A stretch of DNA of 64,000 nt. It comes from Butyrivibrio sp. CAG:318 (GTDB lineage: Bacteria > Bacillota > Clostridia > Lachnospirales > Lachnospiraceae). This document shows positions 1-8,168 of this stretch, piece after piece (within the stretch, counting starts at the first letter, position 1; each line of letters starts with the position of its first letter). A program made the position numbers and the translations under genes. Location of the stretch: positions 14,721-78,720 of the forward strand of contig FR889250.1 of NCBI GenBank assembly GCA_000431815.1, written 5' to 3'. The notes under the pieces were generated by a model that was given only the letters and a program-made list of their open reading frames with translations, was not told the DNA's origin and did not search any database.

Positions 1-436
1 CATTAGCAGGAATGATTATTGTAGCGCCATCCTTTAAATCCTTTAAGTCAGTGATTCCGTTTCCGTAAATTCCAAACGGCTCATAGTGAATCTTGGCAAC
101 AGCGGCAAGTTCCGTGTTGTTTGAAGCGTTAAAGCTTTCAAGGTAAGGTGTGTGCTGGAAGTAATTGGCATCAAGTGTACCGTCATTAAGTGCTGTGTTT
201 GGAAGAACATAATCATCATAAACAACGACTTTTAATGTATATCCTTCGTCAGCGAGTGCGTCCTTAACCTGCTCAAGAATTTCTGCATGAGGTGTTGAGC
301 TTGCACCTACTGTGATCGTCTTGTCGTCGGATGATGAATTGTTTCCTGAGTTTGAGCTTTCTTTTTTGCCGCAGCCCGTAAGAACGAGTGCGAATACCAA
401 TGTAAGTGCTAATAATGATGTTACGATTTTTTTCAT
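1..436 (-). CDS. metQ: Methionine ABC transporter substrate-binding lipoprotein MetQ (3' end outside window)
   Basis: Reading the minus strand from the ATG at 434-436 gives about 145 residues running off the window edge. The N-terminus is a lipoprotein signal peptide with lipobox L-T-G-C, followed by a Ser/Asn-rich linker and then the NlpA/MetQ pattern (ITVGAS, PHAEIL, DANYFQH, EPFGIYG). The protein would be lipid-anchored outside the membrane and hand D/L-methionine to MetI/MetN. It lies 13 bases downstream of metI, which fits an operon metN-metI-metQ. The family identity is clear, although paralogues of NlpA can bind other small amino acids, so methionine specificity is inferred from the neighbours. 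Confidence 0.9.
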   Translation of the reverse strand, partial: MKKIVTSLLALTLVFALVLTGCGKKESSNSGNNSSSDDKTITVGASSTPHAEILEQVKDALADEGYTLKVVVYDDYVLPNTALNDGTLDANYFQHTPYLESFNASNNTELAAVAKIHYEPFGIYGNGITDLKDLKDGATIIIPAN

Positions 437-449
437 TTCTTTTTCTCCT

Positions 450-1130
450 TTACTTGTTGATTCTTCTGTCTGATCTGCGGGCGATAACAGCGCCTAATTC
501 CTGAATAATCTGTACGATTATTATTGTCAGGGCAACGCATATCCAGATGATGTTATTCTGGTATTTCTGGTATCCATATGTGATTGCTATCTGACCAAGT
601 CCACCGCCACCGATGGTACCAGCCATAGCAGAGTAACCTAAAATAGTAACCATTGAGATTATTGCTCCGGTTATAAGGGAAGGTCTGGCTTCCGGGATAA
701 GTACTTTTGTAACTATCTTAAAAGTAGGGGTTCCCATGGCTTTAGCCGCTTCAATTACGCCCCCGCCGACTTCTGCGATTGATGATTCGACCATTCGCGC
801 GACATAAGGTGCTGCAGCAATAACAAGTGTGACAATCATGGCTTTATTGCCAAGACTTGAACCAACAATAAATTTAGCAACCGGAAGCATTGCAACCATT
901 AATATAATGAAAGGAATGCTTCGGAATATGTTGACAATAATGCCGAGTATCCTGTTAAGCCATGCGATTGGTCTGATGCCATTTTTGCCGGTTACCGAAA
1001 GTATGAGACCTATAGGAAGTCCGATAACATATGCGAAAATGGTGGAAAGTAACGTCATATAGATCGTTTCCCAGATTCCGTATTGAAGTATGCCGTTATC
1101 CAGAAGTTTCTGGAGAAGATTAGTTGTCAT
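450..1130 (-). CDS. metI: Methionine ABC transporter permease MetI
   Basis: This 226-residue protein has about five hydrophobic spans and the binding-protein-dependent permease loop (EAAKAMGT around residues 127-149) that contacts the ATPase. Length and sequence match MetI, the membrane channel of the methionine importer. Its ATG overlaps the metN stop codon by one base (TAATG), a translational-coupling arrangement, and metQ follows 13 bases later. It functions as a dimer in the cytoplasmic membrane. Nothing is odd about it. Confidence 0.93.
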   Translation of the reverse strand: MTTNLLQKLLDNGILQYGIWETIYMTLLSTIFAYVIGLPIGLILSVTGKNGIRPIAWLNRILGIIVNIFRSIPFIILMVAMLPVAKFIVGSSLGNKAMIVTLVIAAAPYVARMVESSIAEVGGGVIEAAKAMGTPTFKIVTKVLIPEARPSLITGAIISMVTILGYSAMAGTIGGGGLGQIAITYGYQKYQNNIIWICVALTIIIVQIIQELGAVIARRSDRRINK

Positions 1131-2125
1131 TATTCGTCATCCTCCTTTGAATATTTCATATTATTGTTATCAAGCCATGTGGTTATTTTATCAGCAGCAA
1201 CTTTATCTTCTGGAAGCTGGATGATTATCTGTCCATATGCTTTTCCGTCAATGTCCTTGGTGTCAGCAAAAACAATATTAACACCCGCCTGGCATTCGAG
1301 TATCATGTCTGATATAACCGGCTTGTCCGACGATTCCCCGTCAAAAATAATACGGATGCGCCTGGTACCGATTGATTTACGCGCTAATGGCGACTGCGGA
1401 AGGATGAGCTCCCTTGCTATTTCTGACTGCGGATTTAAAAATACCTCCGCAACAGGTCCTTCTTCGGCAATATGACTTTTATCGATGACTGCGACACGGT
1501 CGCATATGCTGTCTATCACGCGCATCTCATGGGTGATAACGATAATGGTGACGCCAAGCTCATTGTTGATTCTCTTTAAAAGGTCAAGTATCTGCTGGGT
1601 TGTGTTAGGGTCGAGAGCGCTTGTAGCTTCATCACAAAGCAGATATTTGGGATCTGTTGCAAGAGCTCTTGCAATTGCAACACGCTGTTTCTGACCGCCG
1701 GAAAGCATGGAAGGATATGCTTTCTCACGGTCTCCGAGACCCACCATTTCAAGAAGATCATGAGCTTTTTTGACAGCTTCTTTCTTGCTTACGCCGGCGA
1801 TCCTGAGAGGGTAGCATACATTCTGAAGAATGTTTCTCTGCTCAAAAAGATTAAAACTCTGGAATATCATACCAATCTGTCTTCTTATGAGGAGAAGTTC
1901 TTTTGAACGTAGAGTGGTAAGATCCTTTCCGTCAAGTATTACATTGCCCAAAGAGGGACGTTCAAGGAGATTGATGCATCGCACCAGTGTACTCTTGCCT
2001 GCACCGGACAATCCGATTATTCCGAATATTTCTCCGTCGTTGATAGTCAGATTAATGTTATCAAGAGCTGTTATATTTCCGTTTCCGGTTTTAAATGTTT
2101 TACTTAAATTTCTGATTTGTATCAT
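1130..2125 (-). CDS. metN: Methionine ABC transporter ATP-binding protein MetN
   Basis: The protein has 331 residues with Walker A GLSGAGKST (38-46), signature LSGGQ (141-145) and Walker B LLCDEATSALD (162-172). About 70 residues at the C-terminus match the NIL domain of MetN, which in the family binds methionine and inhibits uptake. It energises MetI at the inner face of the membrane. It is the first gene of metN-metI-metQ and is preceded by a near-perfect promoter; the short leader shows no SAM riboswitch or T-box, so control is probably by protein or by constitutive transcription. Confidence 0.94.
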   Translation of the reverse strand: MIQIRNLSKTFKTGNGNITALDNINLTINDGEIFGIIGLSGAGKSTLVRCINLLERPSLGNVILDGKDLTTLRSKELLLIRRQIGMIFQSFNLFEQRNILQNVCYPLRIAGVSKKEAVKKAHDLLEMVGLGDREKAYPSMLSGGQKQRVAIARALATDPKYLLCDEATSALDPNTTQQILDLLKRINNELGVTIIVITHEMRVIDSICDRVAVIDKSHIAEEGPVAEVFLNPQSEIARELILPQSPLARKSIGTRRIRIIFDGESSDKPVISDMILECQAGVNIVFADTKDIDGKAYGQIIIQLPEDKVAADKITTWLDNNNMKYSKEDDE

Positions 2126-2155
2126 ATTTAACCCGCCTTCTTTGATATTGGCAAG

Positions 2156-2184
2156 ATTATAACGCGCAATTCATACCATGTCAA
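2156..2184 (-). promoter_or_regulatory. Promoter of metNIQ
   Basis: On the minus strand a consensus -35 TTGACA (2179-2184) and -10 TATAAT (2156-2161) are separated by exactly 17 bases. The metN start lies only about 30 bases downstream of the -10 box, leaving a leader too short for a riboswitch. Confidence 0.85.
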
Positions 2185-2325
2185 TAGGAAATATAAAAAA
2201 TAAAAATTATGTCATTTTTTCAAATAAAAAATTTCGCTTTATTTTTGTATTACGATATGGTATTATGCGGGTGTTACAAGACATTTCTGCAAAAATTGTT
2301 TTTTATTTAAAATCATAATTTCCTG

Positions 2326-2354
2326 TTGACATTGGAGTCAATGTGGTATATTCT
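2326..2354 (+). promoter_or_regulatory. Promoter of recA-recX
   Basis: The -35 TTGACA (2326-2331) and -10 TATTCT (2349-2354) are 17 bases apart. A LexA box begins 12 bases downstream of the -10 box. Confidence 0.8.
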
Positions 2355-2365
2355 AATATCAGACA

Positions 2366-2378
2366 CGAACATTTGTTC
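2366..2378. promoter_or_regulatory. LexA (SOS) box of recA
   Basis: CGAACATTTGTTC is an inverted repeat close to the Gram-positive LexA/DinR consensus CGAAC-RNRY-GTTYG. It lies between the recA -10 box and the start codon, where bound LexA would block transcription. lexA itself is in this window at 51.5-52.1 kb. Confidence 0.8.
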
Positions 2379-2404
2379 ACAAGACATATCAGAAGGAGAT
2401 TAAT

Positions 2405-3442
2405 ATGGCTAAGGAAGATAAATTAAAAGCACTGGATGCCGCTATATCCAGTATAGAGAGGAATTTTGGCAAGGGTGCGGTTATGAAGCTTGGAGACCCT
2501 TCAGCTGCAATGAATGTAGAGACTATTCCGACAGGTTCACTGAGTCTTGATATTGCACTCGGAATGGGTGGAGTTCCGAAGGGAAGAATTGTTGAGATAT
2601 ACGGACCGGAATCAAGTGGTAAGACTACAGTTGCACTTCATATGGTAGCTGAGGTGCAGAAGAGAGGCGGAATTGCAGGATTTATAGATGCAGAGCATGC
2701 TCTGGATCCGGCTTATGCCAAGAATATCGGTGTCAATATAGATGAATTATACATATCACAGCCGGATAATGGTGAACAGGCACTTGAGATTACGGAGACA
2801 CTTGTGCGTTCAGGCGCGGTTGATATTATTATAGTGGATTCCGTAGCAGCACTTGTGCCTAAGGCAGAGATTGACGGAGATATGGGTGATTCGCATGTCG
2901 GACTTCAGGCCAGACTTATGTCACAGGCATTGAGAAAGCTTACTGCGGTAATCAGTAAGACTAACTGTGTAGTTATTTTTATTAACCAGCTTCGTGAGAA
3001 AGTCGGAGTAATGTTCGGTAATCCTGAGACGACTACCGGCGGACGTGCACTCAAGTTCTATTCATCTGTGAGAATGGATGTCAGAAGAATTGAGACACTT
3101 AAGGCTAACGGGGAGATGGTAGGTAACAGAACGAGAGTCAAGGTCGTCAAGAATAAGATTGCACCTCCGTTTAAGGAGGCAGAATTTGATATCATGTTCG
3201 GGAAGGGTATTTCAAGAGAAGGAGATATACTTGACCTTGCAGCATCCAATAATATTGTTGTCAAGAGCGGTGCGTGGTTCTCTTATAATGGCGACAAGAT
3301 AGGACAGGGACGTGAGAATGCCAAGCAGTATCTTATTGATCATCCTGACATTATGAATGAGATAGAAGCTAAGGTACGAGAGGCTTACTTTACGAAGCCG
3401 GAAGAACAGACGCAGACCGGCGAGACAGCATCAGAGGAGTAA
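2405..3442 (+). CDS. recA: DNA recombinase RecA
   Basis: This 345-residue protein is full-length RecA. It has Walker A GPESSGKTT (67-75), the IIIVDSVAALVP Walker B region, the L1/L2 loops (MSQALRKL, FGNPETTTGGRALKF) and an acidic C-terminal tail. It forms filaments on single-stranded DNA for strand exchange and stimulates LexA self-cleavage. The start is set by AGAAGGAG five to six bases upstream. A LexA box sits in the promoter and recX follows immediately, as is usual. Confidence 0.99.
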   Translation: MAKEDKLKALDAAISSIERNFGKGAVMKLGDPSAAMNVETIPTGSLSLDIALGMGGVPKGRIVEIYGPESSGKTTVALHMVAEVQKRGGIAGFIDAEHALDPAYAKNIGVNIDELYISQPDNGEQALEITETLVRSGAVDIIIVDSVAALVPKAEIDGDMGDSHVGLQARLMSQALRKLTAVISKTNCVVIFINQLREKVGVMFGNPETTTGGRALKFYSSVRMDVRRIETLKANGEMVGNRTRVKVVKNKIAPPFKEAEFDIMFGKGISREGDILDLAASNNIVVKSGAWFSYNGDKIGQGRENAKQYLIDHPDIMNEIEAKVREAYFTKPEEQTQTGETASEE

Positions 3443-3445
3443 TTG

Positions 3446-4051
3446 ATGGAAATAACGGATATAGCTCCGTTAGACAAGAAGCGGCGGAAAGTGTATATTG
3501 ATGGTCAATATGCCTTTCCGCTGTATGTGTCTGAACTGAGAAAATATAACATAGAAGCTGGCGCGGTGTTGGAAGAGAATGTATATGATGATATCTGTTC
3601 ATTGCTGATGAGACGTGTGCGGGAGAGGATTCTTTACCTGATATCGGATTATGACAGGTCTGAACAGAATATAAGACAGAAAATATCGATGGCCGGATAC
3701 CGTGGAAGTTTTGTGGATGATGCCATAGATTCACTGAAAGAGTATGGATATATAGATGATCTGAGATTTGCAAGATATTATGCAGAATCGATGAGAGATA
3801 CCAAAGGACGCTCAGCGTTCGCGATTTCAAGGTCATTATATGAGAAAGGCATATCGAGGGATGTAATAGATACCGTTATGGGAGAACTGGACATTGACGA
3901 AGATGCGCAGATACTGAAAGTTCTTTCATCCAAGGGCTATAATGAAGAAAATATAAGGCAAATTGACGATAAGGAACGTCAAAAATTAATATCATCTCTT
4001 ATGAGAAAGGGATTTTCGTACGATTTGATAAGTATATATGTACGAAAATGA
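3446..4051 (+). CDS. recX: Regulatory protein RecX
   Basis: About 201 residues are rich in short helical repeats with the RecX pattern (YLISDYDRSEQNIRQKI, ALLRRG-like repeats and a terminal RKGFSYDLI). RecX binds RecA filaments and modulates them. The reading frame begins with a TTG at 3443, but the ATG at 3446 is six bases after GAGGAG and is the better start. It lies three bases behind recA, so both are co-induced by DNA damage. Confidence 0.9.
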   Translation: MEITDIAPLDKKRRKVYIDGQYAFPLYVSELRKYNIEAGAVLEENVYDDICSLLMRRVRERILYLISDYDRSEQNIRQKISMAGYRGSFVDDAIDSLKEYGYIDDLRFARYYAESMRDTKGRSAFAISRSLYEKGISRDVIDTVMGELDIDEDAQILKVLSSKGYNEENIRQIDDKERQKLISSLMRKGFSYDLISIYVRK

Positions 4052-4071
4052 CAAGCTTATTGGTTTTTTCC

Positions 4072-4100
4072 TTGACACTTTCAACAAAAAAGTATAATAT
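4072..4100 (+). promoter_or_regulatory. Promoter of rny
   Basis: TTGACA (4072-4077) is followed by TAATAT at 4095-4100 (17-base spacer); a TATAAT also lies at 4093-4098, with a 15-base spacer. It separates the RNase Y gene from recX transcription. Confidence 0.65.
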
Positions 4101-4148
4101 TAGTATGTTGTAGTTTGTACAATGAAAACTAAATAAGGAGGTGCTCCT

Positions 4149-5702
4149 GTGCCAGAATTGTCTTATATTATAACGGCAGGCGTTACGCTTGTTGTTGCTG
4201 CACTTATTACATGGTTTATAGCAGCTGCGTATCATAAGAATGTAACCGATAAGAAGATCGGAAGCGCTGAAGCTAAAGCCAGAGAGATAATAGACGATGC
4301 ACTTAAGACAGCTGAGACACGTAAGAAGGAGATGCTTCTTGAAGCGAAGGAAGAGTCTATTAAGACTAAGAATGAGCTTGATAAAGAGACCAGGGAGAGA
4401 CGTGCTGAGATTCAGAAATATGAACGCCGCGTTCTTTCCAAGGAAGAAACTCTTGACAAGAAGCTGGATTCCGTCGAGAAACGTGATAATGCACTCAATC
4501 GTAAGGAAGATGATCTTAATCGAAAGAGGCAGGAAGTTGATGCTCTTAGTGCGAAACGCGTACAGGAACTGGAAAGAATCTCAGGACTTACCTCCATTCA
4601 GGCTAAAGAATATCTTTTAAAAACTGTAGAAGAAGAAGTTAAACATGAAACCGCTGTGATGGTTAAAGAGATGGAAATCAAAGCCAAGGAAGAAGCTGAC
4701 AAGAAAGCTAAGAATTATATTGTCAGTGCAATACAGAGATGTGCTGCAGACCATGTGTCTGAGGCTACGATATCGGTTGTACAGCTTCCTAATGACGAGA
4801 TGAAAGGCCGTATCATTGGTAGAGAGGGACGTAATATCCGTACTCTTGAGACAATGACAGGTGTTGATCTTATCATAGATGACACTCCTGAAGCAGTGGT
4901 ATTATCTGGATTTGATCCGATTCGAAGAGAGGTTGCAAGAATCGCTCTCGAGAAGCTTATTATTGACGGACGTATTCATCCGGCAAGAATTGAAGAGATG
5001 GTTGAGAAGGCCCAGAAAGAAGTCGAGAACATGATAAGAGAAGAAGGCGAAGCCGCTACTCTTGAAGTTGGTGTTCACGGCATACATCCGGAACTTGTCA
5101 GACTTCTCGGTAAGATGAAGTTCAGAACAAGTTACGGACAGAATGTTTTAAAACATTCTATCGAAGTTTCGTTATTATGCGGACTTTTTGCATCAGAGAT
5201 TGGACTTGATGTCAGAACTGCTAAGAGAGCAGGTCTTTTACATGATATTGGTAAATCAGTCGATCATGAGATGGAAGGATCCCATGTTCAGATTGGTGCT
5301 GATTTGTGCAGAAAATACAAGGAATCAGAACTTGTCATCAATGCGGTTGAAGCTCATCATGGAGATATTGAACCGCAGTCTCTTATTGCGTGCATTGTTC
5401 AGGCGGCAGATGCTATTTCAGCTGCAAGACCTGGTGCTAGAAGAGAAACGCTCGAGACTTACACGAACAGATTAAAACAGTTAGAAGATATTACGAACGG
5501 GTTCGATGGAGTAGAGAAGTCATATGCTATACAGGCAGGACGTGAGATTCGAATTATGGTAGTTCCGGAAGTTATCAGTGATGCTGACATGGTTTTACTT
5601 GCAAGGGATATATCCAAGAAGATTGAAGATGAACTTGAATATCCAGGACAGATTAAAGTTAATGTCATAAGAGAATCAAGGGTAACTGATTACGCAAAAT
5701 AG
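4149..5702 (+). CDS. rny: Ribonuclease Y
   Basis: The 517-residue protein has an N-terminal membrane anchor (residues 6-27), a long charged coiled coil (about 38-190), a KH RNA-binding domain with GREGRN at 224-229, and an HD domain with LLHDIGK (H365, D366). This is the layout of RNase Y, the membrane-bound endonuclease that starts mRNA decay in Firmicutes. It starts with GTG, six bases after AAGGAGGTG. It stands alone between its own promoter and a terminator. Length matches the family (about 520). Confidence 0.97.
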   Translation: MPELSYIITAGVTLVVAALITWFIAAAYHKNVTDKKIGSAEAKAREIIDDALKTAETRKKEMLLEAKEESIKTKNELDKETRERRAEIQKYERRVLSKEETLDKKLDSVEKRDNALNRKEDDLNRKRQEVDALSAKRVQELERISGLTSIQAKEYLLKTVEEEVKHETAVMVKEMEIKAKEEADKKAKNYIVSAIQRCAADHVSEATISVVQLPNDEMKGRIIGREGRNIRTLETMTGVDLIIDDTPEAVVLSGFDPIRREVARIALEKLIIDGRIHPARIEEMVEKAQKEVENMIREEGEAATLEVGVHGIHPELVRLLGKMKFRTSYGQNVLKHSIEVSLLCGLFASEIGLDVRTAKRAGLLHDIGKSVDHEMEGSHVQIGADLCRKYKESELVINAVEAHHGDIEPQSLIACIVQAADAISAARPGARRETLETYTNRLKQLEDITNGFDGVEKSYAIQAGREIRIMVVPEVISDADMVLLARDISKKIEDELEYPGQIKVNVIRESRVTDYAK

Positions 5703-5716
5703 TGTAATGAATGACT

Positions 5717-5757
5717 AGCCCTAAGATCTTTGGTAATCAAAGGTTTTGGGGCTTTTT
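5717..5757 (+). terminator. Terminator after rny
   Basis: AGCCC at 5717 pairs with GGGCT ending at 5752, and CTTTG with CAAAG inside it. The stem is followed by TTTTT. Confidence 0.75.
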
Positions 5758-5807
5758 ACATTAAGACGGAAATGCGTTATGCGGTCTTTTGATAAGCAAA
5801 TTTTAGC

Positions 5808-5836
5808 TTGACCGCAGACAATTAATAATATATAGT
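5808..5836 (+). promoter_or_regulatory. Promoter of the small membrane protein gene at 5873
   Basis: TTGACC (5808-5813) and TATAGT (5831-5836) have a 17-base spacer. The -35 box is part of an imperfect inverted repeat (GCGGTC 5781-5786 with GACCGC 5810-5815, plus AAGC/GCTT), which could be an operator. Confidence 0.6.
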
Positions 5837-5872
5837 ATTATAAGGTTTGAATACAAAATTCAGGAGGTTACT

Positions 5873-6175
5873 ATGAGCCAGGAAAAGATTGATAAAAGAA
5901 AACAGAGCAAAGGAGATATGCTACATAATACTAAGAAGCACATGAAGATGACAACATTAATCGTTGCATTGGTTCTTGTTGCAGCAGGTGCATTCGCAAG
6001 CGTTGTATCATATCATCAGGGATATACAAAGGGCGAGAAAGACGGCGAAATCAATATGCTCAATTATCAGGCTCTTTTCAAAAACAATACAACAGCAAGC
6101 GAGACATCATCAGAAAACACAACAACAGCCGCTGGTGAGACTACTGCAGCAGCCGAAACAGAATCAGCACAGTAG
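5873..6175 (+). CDS. Small single-span membrane protein, unknown function
   Basis: The 100-residue protein has a very basic first 25 residues, one hydrophobic span (about 26-46), a short Gly/Lys/Asp segment, and a low-complexity tail from about residue 70 made almost entirely of Thr, Ala, Glu and Ser. By the positive-inside rule the tail would be outside the cell. The gene is monocistronic, with its own promoter, an AGGAGG site and its own terminator, so it is very likely expressed. I do not recognise the family and assign no function. Confidence 0.7.
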   Translation: MSQEKIDKRKQSKGDMLHNTKKHMKMTTLIVALVLVAAGAFASVVSYHQGYTKGEKDGEINMLNYQALFKNNTTASETSSENTTTAAGETTAAAETESAQ

Positions 6176-6197
6176 AATATAATAAGAATGTTATGAA

Positions 6198-6233
6198 AGT
6201 ACGGTACCATAATTATATGGGCCGTACTTTTTT
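6198..6233 (+). terminator. Terminator between the 5873 gene and rimO
   Basis: AGTACGG pairs with CCGTACT and ACCAT with ATGG in the inner stem. A run of seven T follows. Confidence 0.85.
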
Positions 6234-6296
6234 GCTTGCTTTTTATATGCAATGAGGTTACAATTAGCGATGTATGGATTAGAATTAGGAGAATAT

Positions 6297-7616
6297 ATGA
6301 AGATTTTATTTATATCACTCGGATGTGACAAGAACCTTGTGGATTCGGAGCAGATGATGGGTCTGCTGCGTGACAGGGGATATGAATTCACGGACGATGA
6401 AGAAACAGCTGATGTGGTTGTGATCAATACATGTGGATTTATAAGTTCGGCCAAAGAAGAAAGTATTAACACCATCCTGTCAATGGCAGAACACAAGAAA
6501 GACAATCTTAAGGCGTTGATTGTAACAGGTTGTCTGGCACAGAGATACAAGGATGAGATTCTTGATGAAATGCCTGAAATAGATGCAATAGTGGGAACCA
6601 CTGCTTTTGATACGATTTGTGATGTTGTTGATGATGTTCTGGCCCATAAGGGTCATAATGAGTTTAAGGACGTTAATGCAATGTGCCGTCCCGATTCAAA
6701 GAGAATCATTACAACAGGAGGATATTACTCATATCTTAAGATTGCGGAGGGCTGTGATAAACGGTGCACCTATTGCAGTATTCCTCTTTTCAGGGGAAGT
6801 TACAGAAGTACGCCGATGGAACAGCTTGTGGAAGAGGCGGAATATCTGGCGGCAGGCGGAATCAAAGAACTGATTCTTGTGGCACAGGAAACATCACTTT
6901 ACGGCAGGGACATATACGGAGAAAAGAAACTTCCGCAGCTGCTTCATAAGTTGTGTGCAATCCAGGGAATTGAATGGATTCGTATATTATACTGCTATCC
7001 GGAAGAAATAACTGACGAACTTATTGAGACCATCAAGACTGAGCCAAAGATATGTCATTATATCGATATGCCGATACAGCATGCATCGGATACCATACTT
7101 AAGAAAATGGGCAGAAGAACGACTAATGCCGATTTGAGAAAAATAATATCGAAGCTTAGAACAGAAATCCCGGATATTGCACTCAGGACAACACTTATTA
7201 CAGGTTTCCCGGGTGAAAGTGATGAGGACCATAATATATTGATGGATTTTATCGATGAGATGGAATTTGACAGACTCGGGGTATTCACATATTCGCCGGA
7301 AGAAGATACACCGGCAGCATCTATGCCGGATCAGATTGACGAAGAAGTGAAGCTTGACAGACGCGATGAACTCATGGAACTCCAGCAGGAGATATCTGCC
7401 GATAGATCACAGAGACTTGTCGGAAAACGCATGGAAGTTATAATAGAAGGCAAGGCGGCGGACGAGGATGTATATGTCGGAAGAACATATATGGATGCGC
7501 CGGGCGTTGACGGATATGTATTTATTAAGAGTGAAGAAGAACTCTTAAGCGGCGATTTCGCCCGGGTTAAGATTACCAAGGCATTGGAATATGATTTGAT
7601 TGGAGAATTGGAATAA
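6297..7616 (+). CDS. rimO: Ribosomal protein S12 methylthiotransferase RimO
   Basis: About 439 residues contain an N-terminal UPF0004 domain with cluster cysteines C10, C46 and C79, a radical-SAM motif CxxxCxxC (C153, C157, C160) and a C-terminal TRAM-like domain. RimO adds a methylthio group to an aspartate of S12. An open frame extends upstream to 6252, but the ATG at 6297 follows TAGGAGAA at proper spacing and gives the usual N-terminus (KILFISLGCDKN). pgsA overlaps its stop codon (TAATG). Confidence 0.95.
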   Translation: MKILFISLGCDKNLVDSEQMMGLLRDRGYEFTDDEETADVVVINTCGFISSAKEESINTILSMAEHKKDNLKALIVTGCLAQRYKDEILDEMPEIDAIVGTTAFDTICDVVDDVLAHKGHNEFKDVNAMCRPDSKRIITTGGYYSYLKIAEGCDKRCTYCSIPLFRGSYRSTPMEQLVEEAEYLAAGGIKELILVAQETSLYGRDIYGEKKLPQLLHKLCAIQGIEWIRILYCYPEEITDELIETIKTEPKICHYIDMPIQHASDTILKKMGRRTTNADLRKIISKLRTEIPDIALRTTLITGFPGESDEDHNILMDFIDEMEFDRLGVFTYSPEEDTPAASMPDQIDEEVKLDRRDELMELQQEISADRSQRLVGKRMEVIIEGKAADEDVYVGRTYMDAPGVDGYVFIKSEEELLSGDFARVKITKALEYDLIGELE

Positions 7617-8155
7617 TGAATTTACCTAATAAACTTACTTTGTTCAGAATTATATTAATACCGTTTTTTTTGTTTTTTCTGCTGACCGACTATTGCGGAA
7701 ACGCAGGGAAATTTATAGCGTTGGGAATATTTGCCGTTGCAAGTCTCACAGATATGCTTGATGGTAAGATTGCAAGAAAATACAATCTCATCACTAATTT
7801 CGGTAAATTTATGGACCCGATAGCGGATAAACTGCTTGTGAGTTCGGCTTTTATTGCTTTTGTACAGATGAATCTGCTCCCGGCATGGATTGTTATAATT
7901 TTTATTGCAAGGGAATTCATAATAAGCGGATTCAGACTTGTTGCATCTGATGCGGGTATAGTTCTTGCAGCCAGCTGGTGGGGAAAATTCAAAACCGCAT
8001 TTCAGATGATAATGTGTCTTTTGCTTATAATCAATCTTGATTATCCGGTGCTTAATGTTATAGAACAGATATTTATATATGCATCACTGGCACTTTCAAT
8101 AATATCACTTATAGATTATCTGGTTAAGAACCGTAAAGTAATTGCTGATATGTAA
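7616..8155 (+). CDS. pgsA: CDP-diacylglycerol--glycerol-3-phosphate 3-phosphatidyltransferase
   Basis: The 179-residue membrane enzyme carries the CDP-alcohol phosphotransferase signature with D46, D49, G50, A53, R54, G63, D67 and D71. Several hydrophobic spans follow. It makes phosphatidylglycerol-phosphate from CDP-diacylglycerol and glycerol-3-phosphate. It overlaps the rimO stop by one base, and cinA starts 13 bases after it; rimO-pgsA-cinA is a common order in Clostridia. Confidence 0.93.
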   Translation: MNLPNKLTLFRIILIPFFLFFLLTDYCGNAGKFIALGIFAVASLTDMLDGKIARKYNLITNFGKFMDPIADKLLVSSAFIAFVQMNLLPAWIVIIFIAREFIISGFRLVASDAGIVLAASWWGKFKTAFQMIMCLLLIINLDYPVLNVIEQIFIYASLALSIISLIDYLVKNRKVIADM

Positions 8156-8168
8156 TATGGAGGATACC

